Below, piece after piece: positions 1 through 5,122 of a stretch of 5,122 nucleotides of DNA. The notes under the pieces are model-generated. The model worked only from the letters and a program-made list of their open reading frames with translations. It was not told where the DNA came from and did not search any database. A program made the translations under genes and the position numbers. The stretch is from Algoriphagus sp. GTDB taxonomy: Bacteria; Bacteroidota; Bacteroidia; Cytophagales; Cyclobacteriaceae. The stretch lies in the NCBI GenBank assembly GCA_023255285.1, contig JALRIY010000165.1, positions 1-5,122 of the forward strand, read 5' to 3'. Every line of letters starts with the position of its first letter. Within the stretch, counting starts at the first letter, position 1.

Positions 1-319
1 CTGCGTGCCGGTGATCGTGCTTGAGCTGGATCAACTGCTGCTCATCCATCGTCAACACCCAGGTGCGGGACAAGTCCTCCCCTACAAAAAAGGGAATCCG
101 AAGTCGCCCATCTTCACAGCTGCGCACATGCATGACCAACTTGCCGGCAAAACGGGGATCCGAGTCTGGAAAAACCAATTTGCCCTCGTAGGATTTCCCA
201 CAATGCCTAGACAATACCTCCCAAAATTGCTGAGAGGGCACTTTTTCTTGAGCAAAAACAGGGAGGAAGTCCCCAAGGAAGAGGAGTGAAACAATAAGAA
301 CAACAGCGGTACGATTCAT
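1..319 (-). CDS. Secreted protein of unknown function, N-terminal 106 residues (runs off left edge)
   Basis: The frame opens with ATG at 319-317 and stays open to the window edge without a stop, giving 106 residues of a longer protein. Residues 1-23 form a typical signal peptide (short n-region with Arg3, hydrophobic core VVLIVSLLFLG, then VFA before Gln24), so the product should be exported to the periplasm or beyond. The mature part has two cysteines (C40 in SRHCGKSYEG and C68 in HVRSCEDG) that could form a disulfide. It also has a conserved-looking stretch, RIPFFVGEDLSRTWVL (74-89), and a His-rich end, LKHDHRHA (99-106). From memory this resembles a widespread uncharacterised secreted family that continues with a KHDHRHEDG-like motif; I cannot name a function. 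The start is supported by the signal peptide and by the terminator 50 bp upstream, which makes the gene transcriptionally separate from the receptor gene. There is no Shine-Dalgarno, as is usual in Bacteroidota. GC is near 55% in the first 180 bases, higher than in the receptor gene. Confidence 0.8.
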   Translation of the reverse strand, partial: MNRTAVVLIVSLLFLGDFLPVFAQEKVPSQQFWEVLSRHCGKSYEGKLVFPDSDPRFAGKLVMHVRSCEDGRLRIPFFVGEDLSRTWVLTMDEQQLIQLKHDHRHA

Positions 320-369
320 AGAGGGAAATTACTGAATTCTAGGATAAAGACATCCTGCTCGTTCCTAAC

Positions 370-395
370 AAAAAAAGCCACCCGCAGGTGGCTTT
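370..395 (-). terminator. Intrinsic terminator after the TonB-dependent receptor gene
   Basis: Read on the minus strand, a perfect 9-bp stem (AAAGCCACC / GGTGGCTTT, arms 395-387 and 382-374) closes a TGCG loop and runs into seven T (376-370). It starts 20 bp after the receptor stop codon. The T-run lies only on the minus-strand side, so it serves leftward transcription and should separate the receptor transcript from the small secreted-protein gene. Confidence 0.93.
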
Positions 396-415
396 CAATA
401 TTGGGAGTGCTGATT

Positions 416-3319
416 TTAGAAAGAAAACCCTATGCTAAAGTTAACTCGAACACCTGGTGTGAGTTGAGTAAAGAATTGATCTTGCGACTGAAATGCGCTG
501 AAAATAAATTCACGCTTGTCATTAAGCAGATTCTGTACTCCTAAACTAGTTCGGATACGCTCATCAGCTCCAAAGGTCTTATTGATGTTAAGGTTCAAGG
601 AATTGAAAGGCACCGCATAGGTATCTGTACGTACCCCAAAGCCAACCATATTCAAAGTTGGCCCTTGTACATTGTAAAATAGACCTGCTTCCCAACCTGT
701 GTGGTAGTCAGAAAATACAATACCCGTATTGATGATGTAAGGAGCTTGCCCTGACATGTCACGGAATGTTCCTACTTCTTCTCCATCTTTTGCAGTCAAT
801 TCTCTAGATCTTTTTTCAGTAGCAGACATCTCAATTTGTGATTCTGTAACAGTCACATTCGTATTCCACTGAAATTTATCTAATCTCGGGCTAATAAATC
901 TCAAAGATTTTCTGAATTCCAACTCTACCCCAAGTACCGTACCATTACCTACGTTTCTTGGCTGAAAAGATCCTGGATCGGAAAGGAACTGTACGATTTC
1001 TATGGGATTCTCAAAAGTCTTGTAAAATGCACCCATGGACCACATTTCACCTTTAGGTTGAAACATTTCCCAACGTACGTCAAAATTGTTGATCCGTGTA
1101 GATTGCAAATTACCATCCCAAAGCACTTCAGCCCCACCGTTAGTAGTCTCTTGAAACAAGCCTCCAACAAATGTTCTACCGGTAATTGGATCAATAATTT
1201 CAGCAAAAGATAGCTCCTTGAACGATGGACGAGCAATGGTTCGCGTAGCCGAAAAACGTAGATTTTGCGCTTCTTTCAACGAAAACACCAAATTCAACGT
1301 TGGAAAGAAATCTAAATCATCCAAGACTTTCTCTTCATCAAACACGATGGTAGCAGTTTGATTAGTACCTGAATAGAACTGTGTATATTTTTCCAATCGA
1401 ACTCCAAGGATAGCTTTTACTTTTTCAGCTGGATTCGCCTCCATACTTGCATATCCTCCCACATTGGTGAGGTTAGACGCAAATTTGTTTGGATTGTTTG
1501 GAATAAAATCGGGATTGTAACGCACTCCATTTCTATTGGTAGCAGAAAATAAATTCGATTCCTTCAAGATGGAATTTGGATTCCCATCTAATTCCGCATT
1601 CCCCGTTGGCAATTGAAAAGATTGGATTTCAAAATCTCGTTCCTTAAAGGTATAGGCTCCACCAAATTTGACTTTGGCATCTTGATTCCATAGTATCAGT
1701 GCCTTAGTTAAATCCAGTTTGCCGACCAAGTTATTCTCTTCCAAGTTTCTCCAAATACGAACTGGCAGCCCCACCTCTGAAGAAATATTGTTATTTGGCA
1801 ATCTAAAACGTGTAAAACGAATATCTGGATCTTCTATAGTCGAACGGGTAGGAGCCAACTTCCAATTGATCTCCCAAGACTTGCCATTCAAATAGTGATT
1901 TCCTGAAAACAATACGGTGGATAAGCCACGTTGACTATACTCCAAATTGTATTGAGCAGCCTCGAAATTAGCTCCAAAATCAGTGTTCTTAAAATCAAAT
2001 ATACCTGCCTTGGATTCTCCATTTTGAAGGTGTAAAAAGTTGAGCTTGAATTTAGAAGCTTTGGTCTTCAATGCAATTCCTGCCAAGCCCCCCAAAAGCA
2101 CATTGTTTACGCCATAATCCCCCGTTTGACGTTCTAAAGCCTCCATTTCAAAATTACTTGTTCCAATAGGTTTAGCATATAGGTTGAATTGAGCATCTTG
2201 GTAAAACTCGGTTTCATTTTTATAGGTTACCGCGGCATTGTAACCCCAGGTCACCTTTGGTCTAACAATCTGATTGCCTAATGAAAAGCCAACACCAAAA
2301 TCCATTAAGGAAGTTTCTGGAGTAGCGCCCAAGGTCTTATTAAATCCCCTAAGAATCGTTTGAAATTCCTGGCCCTGAGCACTAGAAGGGTTCCCTATTA
2401 CATCAGCAAATTGAGGAATATTGGTTCTCCCTCCAGTAGGATTTGCTCGAGTACCGTCGTCGTAACCCAACCAATCTGTCTTTCCTCCTTCATAGGCTAG
2501 GTAGTTGGAATTGAAGTGCATGGATGGATTCATTCCACCAGAAACACTTAGTTTAAAAGTCTTCTCTTCGGGAAAATCTTTGGTTTCGATATCCACTACT
2601 CCCCCTGTAAAATCAGCAGGCAATTCTGCTGTAAATGATTTAGACACTACGATATTGTCAATCACATTCGTAGGAAAAATATCCATTTGGATCGTATTCC
2701 GGTCTGGGTCTAGGCCAGGAATATCCACTCCATTCAATACGGTCTTGGTATAACGGTCTCCCAAACCCCGTACATAGACGTATTTGCCTCCTTCAATGGA
2801 AACCCCCGTTACTCTTTTTACTGCAGATGCTGCATCCCCATCACCTATTTGGCGAAATGTACTTGCAGAGATTCCATCTAAAAGATTGGGGGCATTCCGC
2901 TTTACCGACATTAAGGCAGATTCTGTGGTACGAATGGCTGCAGCTGAAACGGTTACAGTTTCCAACTCCGATTCTTCTTCTTTCATCAGGATATCCGGTA
3001 GCACCGTCACCTTATCTGCCTCCACAAGTACTTCTGTTAGTGAAATGGTAGAGAACGAGATGTAAGAAATTTGAAGCGTGTAACTCCCAGGAGCAACTTG
3101 GATTTCAAATTTTCCATCAAAATCAGTTACAGCTCCCGAAGAAGTTTCTTTAACCAAAACGGATACTCCAAAAAGAGGCTCTCCGGTGGATTCATCAAAA
3201 ATGGCGCCACGGATAGTTCCATTTTGAGCAAATACAAAGCCCGTAATCAATTGAAAGGCAATGATAAGGAGTAGAACAACCAGCGGTTTAATTGGCAATT
3301 CTTGTTTTTTCTTGTTCAT
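416..3319 (-). CDS. TonB-dependent outer-membrane receptor with N-terminal carboxypeptidase-D-regulatory-like domain
   Basis: A 967-residue outer-membrane active transporter that should take up a ligand using energy from TonB-ExbB-ExbD. Residues 1-31 are a signal peptide (KKK n-region, core LVVLLLIIAFQLI, cleavage after VFA before Gln32). Residues 34-112 are a carboxypeptidase-D-regulatory-like beta-sandwich (GTIRGAIFDESTGEPLFGV, then TDFDGKFEI), typical of Bacteroidota receptors. A possible TonB box, ETVTVSA, lies at 120-126. The plug spans about 135-247, with VYVRGLGDRYTKTVLNGV (181-198), FPTNVIDNIVVSKS (215-228) and ADFTGGVVDIETK (235-247). The rest is the 22-strand barrel, ending in alternating residues and a terminal Phe (RVNFSIGFSF), as expected for BAM-dependent insertion. 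Full length, no frameshift. It is not a classic SusC, because the partner upstream is not SusD-like. The start is the ATG before the lysine-rich n-region, 87 bp after the lipoprotein stop. It is probably co-transcribed with that gene by read-through of an intergenic hairpin. The substrate cannot be read from the sequence; a siderophore, organic-phosphate, peptide or glycan ligand all remain possible. Confidence 0.95.
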   Translation of the reverse strand: MNKKKQELPIKPLVVLLLIIAFQLITGFVFAQNGTIRGAIFDESTGEPLFGVSVLVKETSSGAVTDFDGKFEIQVAPGSYTLQISYISFSTISLTEVLVEADKVTVLPDILMKEEESELETVTVSAAAIRTTESALMSVKRNAPNLLDGISASTFRQIGDGDAASAVKRVTGVSIEGGKYVYVRGLGDRYTKTVLNGVDIPGLDPDRNTIQMDIFPTNVIDNIVVSKSFTAELPADFTGGVVDIETKDFPEEKTFKLSVSGGMNPSMHFNSNYLAYEGGKTDWLGYDDGTRANPTGGRTNIPQFADVIGNPSSAQGQEFQTILRGFNKTLGATPETSLMDFGVGFSLGNQIVRPKVTWGYNAAVTYKNETEFYQDAQFNLYAKPIGTSNFEMEALERQTGDYGVNNVLLGGLAGIALKTKASKFKLNFLHLQNGESKAGIFDFKNTDFGANFEAAQYNLEYSQRGLSTVLFSGNHYLNGKSWEINWKLAPTRSTIEDPDIRFTRFRLPNNNISSEVGLPVRIWRNLEENNLVGKLDLTKALILWNQDAKVKFGGAYTFKERDFEIQSFQLPTGNAELDGNPNSILKESNLFSATNRNGVRYNPDFIPNNPNKFASNLTNVGGYASMEANPAEKVKAILGVRLEKYTQFYSGTNQTATIVFDEEKVLDDLDFFPTLNLVFSLKEAQNLRFSATRTIARPSFKELSFAEIIDPITGRTFVGGLFQETTNGGAEVLWDGNLQSTRINNFDVRWEMFQPKGEMWSMGAFYKTFENPIEIVQFLSDPGSFQPRNVGNGTVLGVELEFRKSLRFISPRLDKFQWNTNVTVTESQIEMSATEKRSRELTAKDGEEVGTFRDMSGQAPYIINTGIVFSDYHTGWEAGLFYNVQGPTLNMVGFGVRTDTYAVPFNSLNLNINKTFGADERIRTSLGVQNLLNDKREFIFSAFQSQDQFFTQLTPGVRVNFSIGFSF
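2984..3220 (-). other. Carboxypeptidase-D-regulatory-like domain of the receptor
   Basis: Codons 34-112 of the receptor. The pattern is a G-x-I-R-G opening strand, a STGEPLFGVSVLVK segment, the T-D-F-D-G-K-F-E-I turn and strand, and a PGSYTLQISYISF segment. This is the usual order in this Ig-like fold. In Bacteroidota it sits in the periplasm ahead of the TonB box and plug, and its exact role is not settled. Confidence 0.88.
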
Positions 3320-3350
3320 ACAGCGTGTTTTATTCGTCGATTTTTACTAT

Positions 3351-3392
3351 AAAAAAGGAAAGGAAGGGTCCTTGCAAGACCTTCCTTTCCTT
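3351..3392 (-). terminator. Intercistronic hairpin, partial terminator between lipoprotein and receptor genes
   Basis: A perfect 13-bp stem (AAGGAAAGGAAGG at 3392-3380 on the minus strand, CCTTCCTTTCCTT at 3367-3355) encloses a 12-nt loop containing the palindrome CTTGCAAG. The stem ends in six T (3356-3351). It begins 14 bp after the lipoprotein stop and ends 31 bp before the receptor ATG. No convincing promoter is visible in the remaining 31 bp, so the receptor probably depends on read-through. The hairpin may also protect the 3' end of the lipoprotein mRNA. The T-run is on the minus-strand side only. Confidence 0.88.
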
Positions 3393-3406
3393 AAAGAGAG
3401 TGTAAA

Positions 3407-4933
3407 TTATTTGAAATCTGCTAGTTCTCCTGCTTTGTCAGCCCAGGTCCAACCTGTGAATGCAGACTTTGTAGCACCCACTGTATTGGCTTTCAAGTCA
3501 ACAGCAGTAGCATGTACAGCAGTACCGTTTTTGAATGCAGTAGCTACAGTTACTCCTTCTTTCAGAGTAGCCTCAAGCTTGCTAAACTTCAAACTTCCAT
3601 CAGCAAAAGTAGCAAGGGTTTTATCTCCACTTAGAGAGAAATCACCACGGCCAGCATTACTATCATCAGCGGGAGCAGGGAAGTTAAAGAAGTAAATGTT
3701 TTCAAAAGTACCTCTTGCGCCATCTCTGAAGTCACCCATCTCTGATTTAGTGTAGCTTCCAGAAACTGTAATTCCTTTTACCGAACCATTCTTTAATGTG
3801 TGTCCAGCGTTGTAAGCTCCTTCAGGACCATCGATTTCCAAAGCATGGTCGGTATTCTTGCCACAAATAACGATGAAGTTATCTAAAGTACCAGCCCAAG
3901 CTTGATCAGTGTCCATTGCATCGTCTCCAGAATTCCAAACTAAGGCATTCTTCACAGACACCGTTCCACCAAACCACTCGATACCATCGTCTTGATTAGC
4001 TACTACTTCTACGTTCTCGATTACTGTTCCTGAACCTACACCTCCAAGGGTAAGGCCATTGATTTCATTGCCTTCACCGATGTTAGCACCACCATGACGG
4101 ATAGAGATGAACTTAATGATACCAGAGTTGTCTGCATCATTCGTTCCACCATATAGGCCGTTGGTATCAGAAGCAGGAATACCTTCGATTTGGATTTCAG
4201 AAGCATCTGCCTTGAAAGATCCTTTTGCTTTACCCAATACAATCAACCCTCCCCAAAGACCTTCTAGAGTCGGTTCCAAGTTTGGAGAAGCAATTTGACC
4301 TGGAGCGATTTCATCCGCTACAGAAGTAAAGATGATTGGCTCTGTAGCAGTACCCTGTGCATCAATTTGTCCACCTCTAGCAATAATTAAAGCTGTAGCA
4401 TTTGCACCAGTTCCTGCTTCACCTTTCACAATTACACCTTTTTGGATAGTCAATTTGGCGCCAGAAGTAACTACAATTCTACTACCAAGGATGTACGTCT
4501 TACCAGTTACCCAAGTAGTGTTGGTCGTGATGTTTCCAGTGATACGAAAAGAAGTTGGCTCAGCACCAACCGTCAATACGTGCGTAGCTTTTGCTACGTC
4601 TCCGTCTGTATCTGTTACTGTAAATTCGAATACTACGTTTTTGCCTGCGTCAGCAGCGACAGCAGTATATTCAAAAGGAAAAGTTGCTGAAGTTCCAGTT
4701 AAAGGCTGTGTAGCGAGTGGAGATCCGTCTTTAGTAATGCTTAGAGACACAAGGCCATCTAAACCTTCAGCTGATCCTGTAACAGGACCTAATTTTCCGC
4801 CTGCTGCGATAGTGGCAGTAGCAGGGATTCCAGAAATGGTTACACCATTATTTGGCTTCTCATCTTCTTTACAGCTCGTAAATACCAGCGTAAAGGCAGT
4901 TAACAAAGTAAGTAAATTGATAAACTTTTTCAT
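3407..4933 (-). CDS. Predicted surface-exposed lipoprotein with Ig-like and right-handed beta-helix domains
   Basis: A 508-residue lipoprotein with no assigned reaction. Residues 1-20 are a type II signal peptide (MKKFINLL..., lipobox FTSC), with lipidation at Cys21. The following K-E-D-E-K resembles the acidic lipoprotein export signal that sends Bacteroidota lipoproteins to the cell surface. About 31-122 is an Ig/PKD-like beta-sandwich ending VFEFTVTDTDGD. About 128-420 is a right-handed parallel beta-helix, opening with GAKLTIQKGVIVKGEAG and continuing through LWGGLIVLGKA (226-236), ISIRHGGANIGEGNEINGL (277-295), NQDDGIEWFGG (313-323), NSGDDAMDTDQAW (334-346) and DHALEIDGPEG (362-372). A short C-terminal domain ends AFTGWTWADKAGELADFK. 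From memory, homologous proteins occur in Bacteroidota and Proteobacteria as uncharacterised lipoproteins. No polysaccharide lyase or hydrolase family can be assigned. It is first in a two-gene unit with the receptor, so ligand capture for import is the best inference. The start is fixed by the signal peptide. No Shine-Dalgarno is seen. Confidence 0.93.
   Translation of the reverse strand: MKKFINLLTLLTAFTLVFTSCKEDEKPNNGVTISGIPATATIAAGGKLGPVTGSAEGLDGLVSLSITKDGSPLATQPLTGTSATFPFEYTAVAADAGKNVVFEFTVTDTDGDVAKATHVLTVGAEPTSFRITGNITTNTTWVTGKTYILGSRIVVTSGAKLTIQKGVIVKGEAGTGANATALIIARGGQIDAQGTATEPIIFTSVADEIAPGQIASPNLEPTLEGLWGGLIVLGKAKGSFKADASEIQIEGIPASDTNGLYGGTNDADNSGIIKFISIRHGGANIGEGNEINGLTLGGVGSGTVIENVEVVANQDDGIEWFGGTVSVKNALVWNSGDDAMDTDQAWAGTLDNFIVICGKNTDHALEIDGPEGAYNAGHTLKNGSVKGITVSGSYTKSEMGDFRDGARGTFENIYFFNFPAPADDSNAGRGDFSLSGDKTLATFADGSLKFSKLEATLKEGVTVATAFKNGTAVHATAVDLKANTVGATKSAFTGWTWADKAGELADFK
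4856..4873 (-). other. Lipidated cysteine and lipoprotein export signal (C-K-E-D-E-K)
   Basis: Codons 21-26 of the lipoprotein encode the lipobox cysteine followed by Lys, three acidic residues and Lys. In Capnocytophaga and Flavobacterium, a positively charged or polar residue followed by Asp/Glu directly after the cysteine directs lipoproteins to the outer face of the outer membrane. The match is by eye, and surface location is inferred from it. Confidence 0.7.
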
Positions 4934-4944
4934 TTGTATAGATT

Positions 4945-4991
4945 AATTGAGGTTTTGCTCGTGGATTACTGAGACAAAGGTGTCCTCAATT
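4945..4991. repeat. 8-bp inverted repeat flanking the candidate promoter -7 element
   Basis: AATTGAGG at 4945-4952 and its exact reverse complement CCTCAATT at 4984-4991 are separated by 31 bp that contain the candidate -7 element and predicted transcription start. Only one arm would be in the mRNA if transcription starts near 4968, so a DNA operator is likelier than an RNA hairpin. It could also be coincidence. Confidence 0.4.
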
Positions 4992-5004
4992 TTTTGCGTA
5001 CAAG
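4975..5004 (-). promoter_or_regulatory. Candidate Bacteroidota-type promoter for the lipoprotein-receptor unit
   Basis: On the minus strand CTTG (5004-5001) is followed after 18 bp by CACCTTTG (4982-4975). This approximates the Bacteroidota -33 TTTG and -7 TAnnTTTG pattern; five of the six specified -7 bases match, with C for the first T. A start near 4968 would give a leader of about 35 nt. An A/T-rich tract lies just upstream. The match is imperfect and other starts are possible. Confidence 0.4.
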
Positions 5005-5021
5005 AAAAAATCGAATTATCC

Positions 5022-5035
5022 TTTTTTTAAAAAAA
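5022..5035. repeat. T7A7 palindromic tract upstream of the candidate promoter
   Basis: Seven T followed by seven A on the plus strand form a 14-bp perfect palindrome between the direct repeat and the promoter candidate. It could act as an UP-like or flexible/bent spacer. As a hairpin it would have no loop, so it is unlikely to work as an RNA structure. Confidence 0.45.
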
Positions 5036-5043
5036 TAAGCCAT

Positions 5044-5061
5044 AATTAACCTTGAATTAAC
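5044..5061. promoter_or_regulatory. 7-4-7 direct repeat, possible response-regulator binding site
   Basis: AATTAAC (5044-5050), CTTG, AATTAAC (5055-5061). The two exact 7-bp copies have an 11-bp period, so a dimeric regulator would meet both on the same face of the helix. The layout matches direct-repeat sites of PhoB/OmpR-family regulators, and the TTAAC core resembles Pho boxes of Bacillus and cyanobacteria. It lies 40 bp upstream of the promoter candidate. The regulator is inferred from geometry only. Confidence 0.35.
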
Positions 5062-5070
5062 AACAGGCAC

Positions 5071-5104
5071 AAAAAAAAGGACTTCCCTTGCGAGAAGCCC
5101 TTTT
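5071..5104 (-). terminator. Intrinsic terminator of an upstream gene beyond the right edge
   Basis: On the minus strand a 13-bp stem (AAAAGGGCTTCTC at 5104-5092 with GGGAAGTCCTTTT at 5087-5075) closes on a GCAA (GNRA) tetraloop and runs into eight T (5078-5071). Two pairs are G-U wobbles on the minus-strand RNA but would be A-C mismatches on the plus-strand RNA, so the direction is clear. It implies another minus-strand transcript ending here and isolates the lipoprotein unit from it. Confidence 0.9.
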
Positions 5105-5122
5105 CAATAGCGGATACGTGTT

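Noticed and set aside
5..303. Open frames at the left edge: 94 residues on plus and 73 residues on minus
   Set aside because: Both overlap the minus-strand frame from 319, which has a good signal peptide and stays open to the edge. The 73-residue frame is its out-of-frame shadow.
341..356. Short inverted repeat AGGAT-6-ATCCT and weak promoter-like words before the small secreted-protein gene
   Set aside because: Five-base arms are expected by chance. TTTG at 372-369 with TATCCTAG about 22 bp downstream matches only four of six -7 bases.
3407..3500. Type IX secretion C-terminal sorting domain on the lipoprotein
   Set aside because: The C-terminus (GWTWADKAGELADFK) lacks the usual type A sorting pattern, and the protein has a lipoprotein signal instead.
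3261..3695. Plus-strand open frame of 144 residues spanning the intergenic hairpin
   Set aside because: It overlaps the end of one real gene, the terminator and the start of another on the opposite strand, and its sequence is low-complexity Ala/Val/Ser, as expected of an antisense shadow.
416..4933. Classical SusC/SusD polysaccharide utilisation locus
   Set aside because: The lipoprotein is a beta-helix protein without SusD features, it precedes rather than follows the receptor, and no glycan-degrading enzyme or sensor is present in the window.
4332..4946. Plus-strand open frame of 204 residues
   Set aside because: It lies antisense to the lipoprotein gene, whose signal peptide, lipobox and domain motifs are unambiguous. 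The plus-strand product has no recognisable motif and looks like a shadow of Ala/Gly/Thr-rich codons.
4934..4968. Riboswitch or structured leader before the lipoprotein gene
   Set aside because: The predicted leader of about 35 nt is too short for a known riboswitch, and no aptamer motif is visible.
5104..5121. Possible last codons of an upstream gene, T-R-I-R-Y-stop on the minus strand
   Set aside because: The terminator makes a gene end here plausible, and an IRY ending would fit an outer-membrane protein, but five codons cannot establish a reading frame.

Overview
The window looks like chromosomal DNA of a Bacteroidota bacterium, probably of the Cytophagia/Cyclobacteriaceae type (Algoriphagus-like; the genus is an impression from protein style, not a search). 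The evidence is a TonB-dependent receptor with an N-terminal carboxypeptidase-D-regulatory-like domain, a lipoprotein with a Bacteroidota-style surface-export signal (C-K-E-D-E-K), the absence of Shine-Dalgarno sequences before the starts, and a promoter candidate resembling the phylum's TTTG / TAnnTTTG type.

Everything real reads on the minus strand, so transcription runs right to left. At the far right edge (5071-5104) a strong intrinsic terminator ends an upstream transcript whose gene lies almost wholly outside the window. A 189-bp spacer (4934-5122) follows. It holds a 7-4-7 direct repeat, a T7A7 tract, a candidate promoter and an 8-bp inverted repeat around that promoter. Next is a 508-residue lipoprotein (4933-3407) with an Ig-like domain and a right-handed parallel beta-helix domain. 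An 87-bp gap containing a perfect 13-bp hairpin with a U-run separates it from a 967-residue TonB-dependent receptor (3319-416). A second clean terminator (370-395) closes the pair. At the left edge is the 5' part of a separate gene for a small secreted protein of unknown function (319 to beyond position 1).

Inferred biology: the lipoprotein is probably displayed on the cell surface and works with the receptor to bind and import a ligand, comparable in logic to SusC/SusD but with a beta-helix lipoprotein in place of SusD. The hairpin between the two genes would make far more lipoprotein mRNA than receptor mRNA. The substrate is unknown. The direct repeat upstream has the 7-4-7 geometry of sites bound by PhoB/OmpR-family regulators, so control by phosphate or another two-component signal is a testable guess. 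No mobile element, CRISPR array, tRNA or rRNA was seen.
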